From Penium margaritaceum (lineage: Eukaryota > Streptophyta > Zygnematophyceae > Desmidiales > Peniaceae): a stretch of DNA of 57,792 bases. Each line of letters begins with the position of its first letter. Positions within the stretch are counted from its first letter, which is position 1. The translations under genes and the position numbers were made by a program. The notes under the pieces were generated by a model. That model did not search any database. It was not told where the DNA came from and was given only the letters and a program-made list of their open reading frames with translations. Below are positions 55,453 to 57,792 of the stretch, one piece after another. The stretch spans positions 68,136 to 125,927 of the forward strand of contig SZWC01002393.1 of assembly GCA_023375785.1 (NCBI GenBank), in the 5' to 3' direction.

Positions 55453-57527
55453 ATGGTGGCGGAAGCGGGGGCCGAGAAAGTGGCGGAAAGGGCGGCAGCA
55501 AGAAGGGCGCCAAGAAAGGTGCGTGCCGCAATTGCGGCAAAGAGGGCCATTGGGCCCGTGAGTGCCCACAGGAGGCGAAGACCGGCGGTAAAAACAATAA
55601 GGGCAGGTCGCTCCTCAACGGCAACAAGAATCACTTCCTCAAGAAGGCCAACAGGCGGTGCCTGGATTCCGGGGCCGAGGAGCACACCCAAGTCGAGAAG
55701 GTGGGGTTTGTCACCTACGAGAAGTCCTCCAAGTCAATGGTGGTCGCGAACGACAATGTCAAGCCGGCGGCCGGCCAAAGCGACGTGGAGGTGGAAGTCG
55801 TGGTGGGCGGTAAGAAGGAGCTATGCACAATTCGTGATGTGCAGCACGTCCCCGGCCTGGCTGACATTTTGAGTGTTAGCCGCTTGACGGACAAGGGGTA
55901 TGAGGTGCTCTTCCGCAGGAAAGGTGCAGTGGTGCGCATCGACGGCGACGGCGAGGTCGTGCTGGAGGCAAAGCGCGAGGGCGGTCTCTACATCGTGGAG
56001 ACCAAGGTGGTCCCCGCGGCATCTGACGTAGCAGATTCGCAGGAGCGCGTCCTCAACATGGCCAAGGGAGGAAGCGCTGATCTGGAGCTCTGGCACCGAC
56101 GTTTGGGGCATTCGGCGCCCGCAGCCGTTAAGGAGATGGCGAAGCGCGACATGGTGCGCGGCCTCGTCATCGACGGTGCAGACGCGGCAGCAGATGCAGC
56201 AGCGCACAAAAAGTGCGAGCCTTGTATTTTGGGCAAGGCGCGGCGCAAGCCGTTCAATGAGAACGCCGCTCGCGCAAAGGACCTGCTGGAGGTCGTGCAC
56301 AGCGACATGTGTGGACCGTTCAAAACACCGTCAAACGGCGGCTTCAGATTCTTCGTCACTTTCATTGACGACTACAGCAGGAAGCTCTACGTGTACTTCA
56401 TGAAGCGGAAAGGCGAGGTCTTGGACCGGCTGAAGGAGTACGTCGCAGCGGTGGAGAGGCAGACTGGCCGGAAGGTCAGAGCTCTACGTAGCGACAATGG
56501 CGGAGAGTACGTGGGCTGCAGCGGGTGGATGAAGCAGCAGGGCATTAAGTGGGAACCCACTACGCCATACTCGCTACAGTCCAATGGAGTGGCGGAGCGA
56601 GCGAACCAGACGCTGCTCAACATGGTGCGGACCATGCTTGTGGATGCGGGGTTGCCGCGAGGTTTTTGGGCGGAGGCTGTGCGTACAGCGAGGTACACCA
56701 TCAACCTCATCCCAACAGCGGTGCTGAAGGGTAAGGGTGGCTGGAAGACGCCGCAGGAGGTTTGGGGTGGGCGCAAGCCAAACGTGGTGCACCTGAAGGT
56801 GTTCGGGTGCAAGGCGCACCCGATGGTGCAACCGGCGCAACGACGCGATAGCAAGCTGGAACCGCGGGCAAAGCCGTGCTTGTTCCTCGGCTACGAGAGC
56901 GCGCAAAAGGCGTATCGGCTCTGGGACCCACGCACGCAAGAGATCATCCGCAGTAGTGACGTCGAGTTCGACGAGCAGCAGAGCTTCAGCAACAGCGGCA
57001 ATGACATGAGCGTCGGGAACGATCCAAAACAGGGGGAGTGGTTCCAGTTCCTTGACTACGAGGAGGAGCCGGCGGACACGGAGGTCGATGATGCGGCGTC
57101 GGAGCGCGGCGGTGCAGCAGGTGCAGCAGCCGACGTGGAGGACTCCGACGATGATGCAGCTGGGCTGGAGATCCGGTGGAATGATCCGTCGAAGGAGGCC
57201 CCACGGGTGCCAAAGCGCGCACTCCCGACGGAGTTCGCGTTGGGCGTCGGCGAAAAATCCTCCGGACGCGTCGCTCGTCCGGTTGATGGTTCACCGGAGC
57301 AGGAAGAATCCTCGAGAAGTCGTCCGGTCGATGATTCACTGGAGCGGGATGAGTCGGAAGGATCGCAGCAGAGCGACGAGACGCCGCCAAGACTGCCGCG
57401 CTGCAGCGGGAGGCAGCGGAGAGCGGGGAAGCATTTCGACGCAGGTACCGGTCGATGGATCGGCATGACACGGTGCATGTTGGCTGCATCAACGAAACCG
57501 ACGTCCGTGCAAGAGGCGCTTGCGTAG
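55308..57527 (+). pseudogene. Copia C3 zinc knuckle, protease and integrase
   Basis: The open frame (739 codons) is meaningful from about 55420. Zinc knuckle CRNCGKEGHWAREC at residues about 74-87; protease site LDSGAEEHTQ near 119-128, with DSGA intact. The integrase zinc-binding part has LWHRRLGHS and CEPCILGK. Catalytic residues are D333 (VHSDMC), D396 (RSDNGG) and E430 (VAERAN). D-to-E spacing is two shorter than the usual DX35E. A Ser/Glu-rich linker with RPVDGSPEQEES and RPVDDSLERDES repeats precedes the TAG at 57525. The ATG at 55308 is in the wrong reading of Gag, so it is not a real start. Confidence 0.93.
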
Positions 57528-57792
57528 CCCGAGGGAAAGCAGTGGGACGCTGCCATCAAGTCGGAGCTAGCATCCATTGCAGAAAACGACACGTGGTAGC
57601 TGGTTGACAGGCCGAAAGACGCCAAGGTCATCGGCTCCAAGTGGGTCTTCAAGACCAAGTTCACAAAGGAAGGTGTGGTTGACAAGTACAAGGCGCGGCT
57701 CATGGCAAAGGGATACGCACAGCATAAAGGCAAGCATTACGATGAGACGTTCGCCCCCGTTGCCAAGTTCACAAGCATCCATGCAATCCTTG
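57528..57792 (+). pseudogene. Copia C3 reverse transcriptase, start
   Basis: After the TAG at 57525 the same frame continues into RT: WDAAIKSELASIAENDTW, a second stop (TAG at 57597), then SKWVFKTKFTKEG, RLMAKGYAQHKG and FAPVAKFTSIHAIL up to the window end. C1 carries a TAG at the equivalent position of the first stop, but not of the second. The catalytic YVDD lies beyond the window. Confidence 0.9.

Larger units (their letters stand above)
53734..57792 (+). mobile_element. Ty1/copia element C3 (5' part; continues past window)
   Basis: 5' LTR, perfect primer site, gag, protease, integrase and the start of RT are present. It is the best-preserved family C copy and is notably richer in CG dinucleotides than C1 and C2, fitting a younger insertion. 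It lies antisense inside element F. The bases just before the LTR are GAGTT, the expected left target duplication; its partner is outside the window. Confidence 0.92.

Noticed and set aside
57056..57733. 225-residue minus-strand frame
   Set aside because: Antisense of C3; GC-rich coding sequence commonly gives long open antisense frames.

Overview
This window looks like repeat-packed intergenic DNA from a plant-type nuclear genome. I found no intact host gene, no rRNA or tRNA gene and no CRISPR array. Nearly everything recognisable is a decayed transposable element: two Ty3/gypsy chromodomain elements, at least eight Ty1/copia elements or fragments, two hAT DNA-transposon fragments, and a tRNA-headed (SINE-like) repeat. 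The mix of chromodomain gypsy, plant-style copia and hAT elements, with stop codons that mostly look like C-to-T changes at CG and CHG sites, points to a land plant or close streptophyte relative. Species cannot be told from the sequence. Families are labelled A, B, C, E, F, G, H, Gy1 and Gy2 here for convenience only.

Layout. 1-566: a repeat (R1) fused to a tiny copia fragment. 688-5178: gypsy Gy1 (+), 5'-truncated, with a 3' LTR carrying a tandem duplication. 5199-10030 and beyond: gypsy Gy2 (+), 5'-truncated. 11200-13980: copia G (+), with the canonical tRNA-iMet 3'-end primer site. 13985-17514: copia B1 (-), apparently split by a 1.3 kb insert holding repeat R2 and two strong hairpins. 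17515-21694: mostly unassigned, with copia fragment H (+). 21700-27847: copia A (-), complete with paired 653-bp LTRs and a GAAGG target duplication; it contains a sequence gap flanked by a 220-bp repeat that looks like an assembly artefact. 28437-43500: a three-level nest in which copia C2 (-) sits inside copia C1 (+), and C1 sits inside the 5' LTR of copia B2 (+). Both insertions are marked by 5-bp target duplications. 43500-44440: hAT fragment T1. 45083-47760: copia E (-). 47762-49260: hAT fragment T2. 50527-53733: copia F (-), cut by copia C3 (+), which begins at 53734 and runs off the window end. C3 is the best-preserved element.

The most interesting observation is that six copia copies in three families (A, B and C) carry, exactly 2 nt inside the 5' LTR, a site complementary to the anticodon arm of initiator tRNA-Met rather than to its 3' end. 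This is the half-tRNA priming mode known from Drosophila copia, yeast Ty5 and Volvox Osser. Element G in the same window keeps the usual 3'-end site, so both priming modes coexist. No element here looks able to move by itself: every pol examined has stops, frameshifts, lost catalytic residues or truncation.
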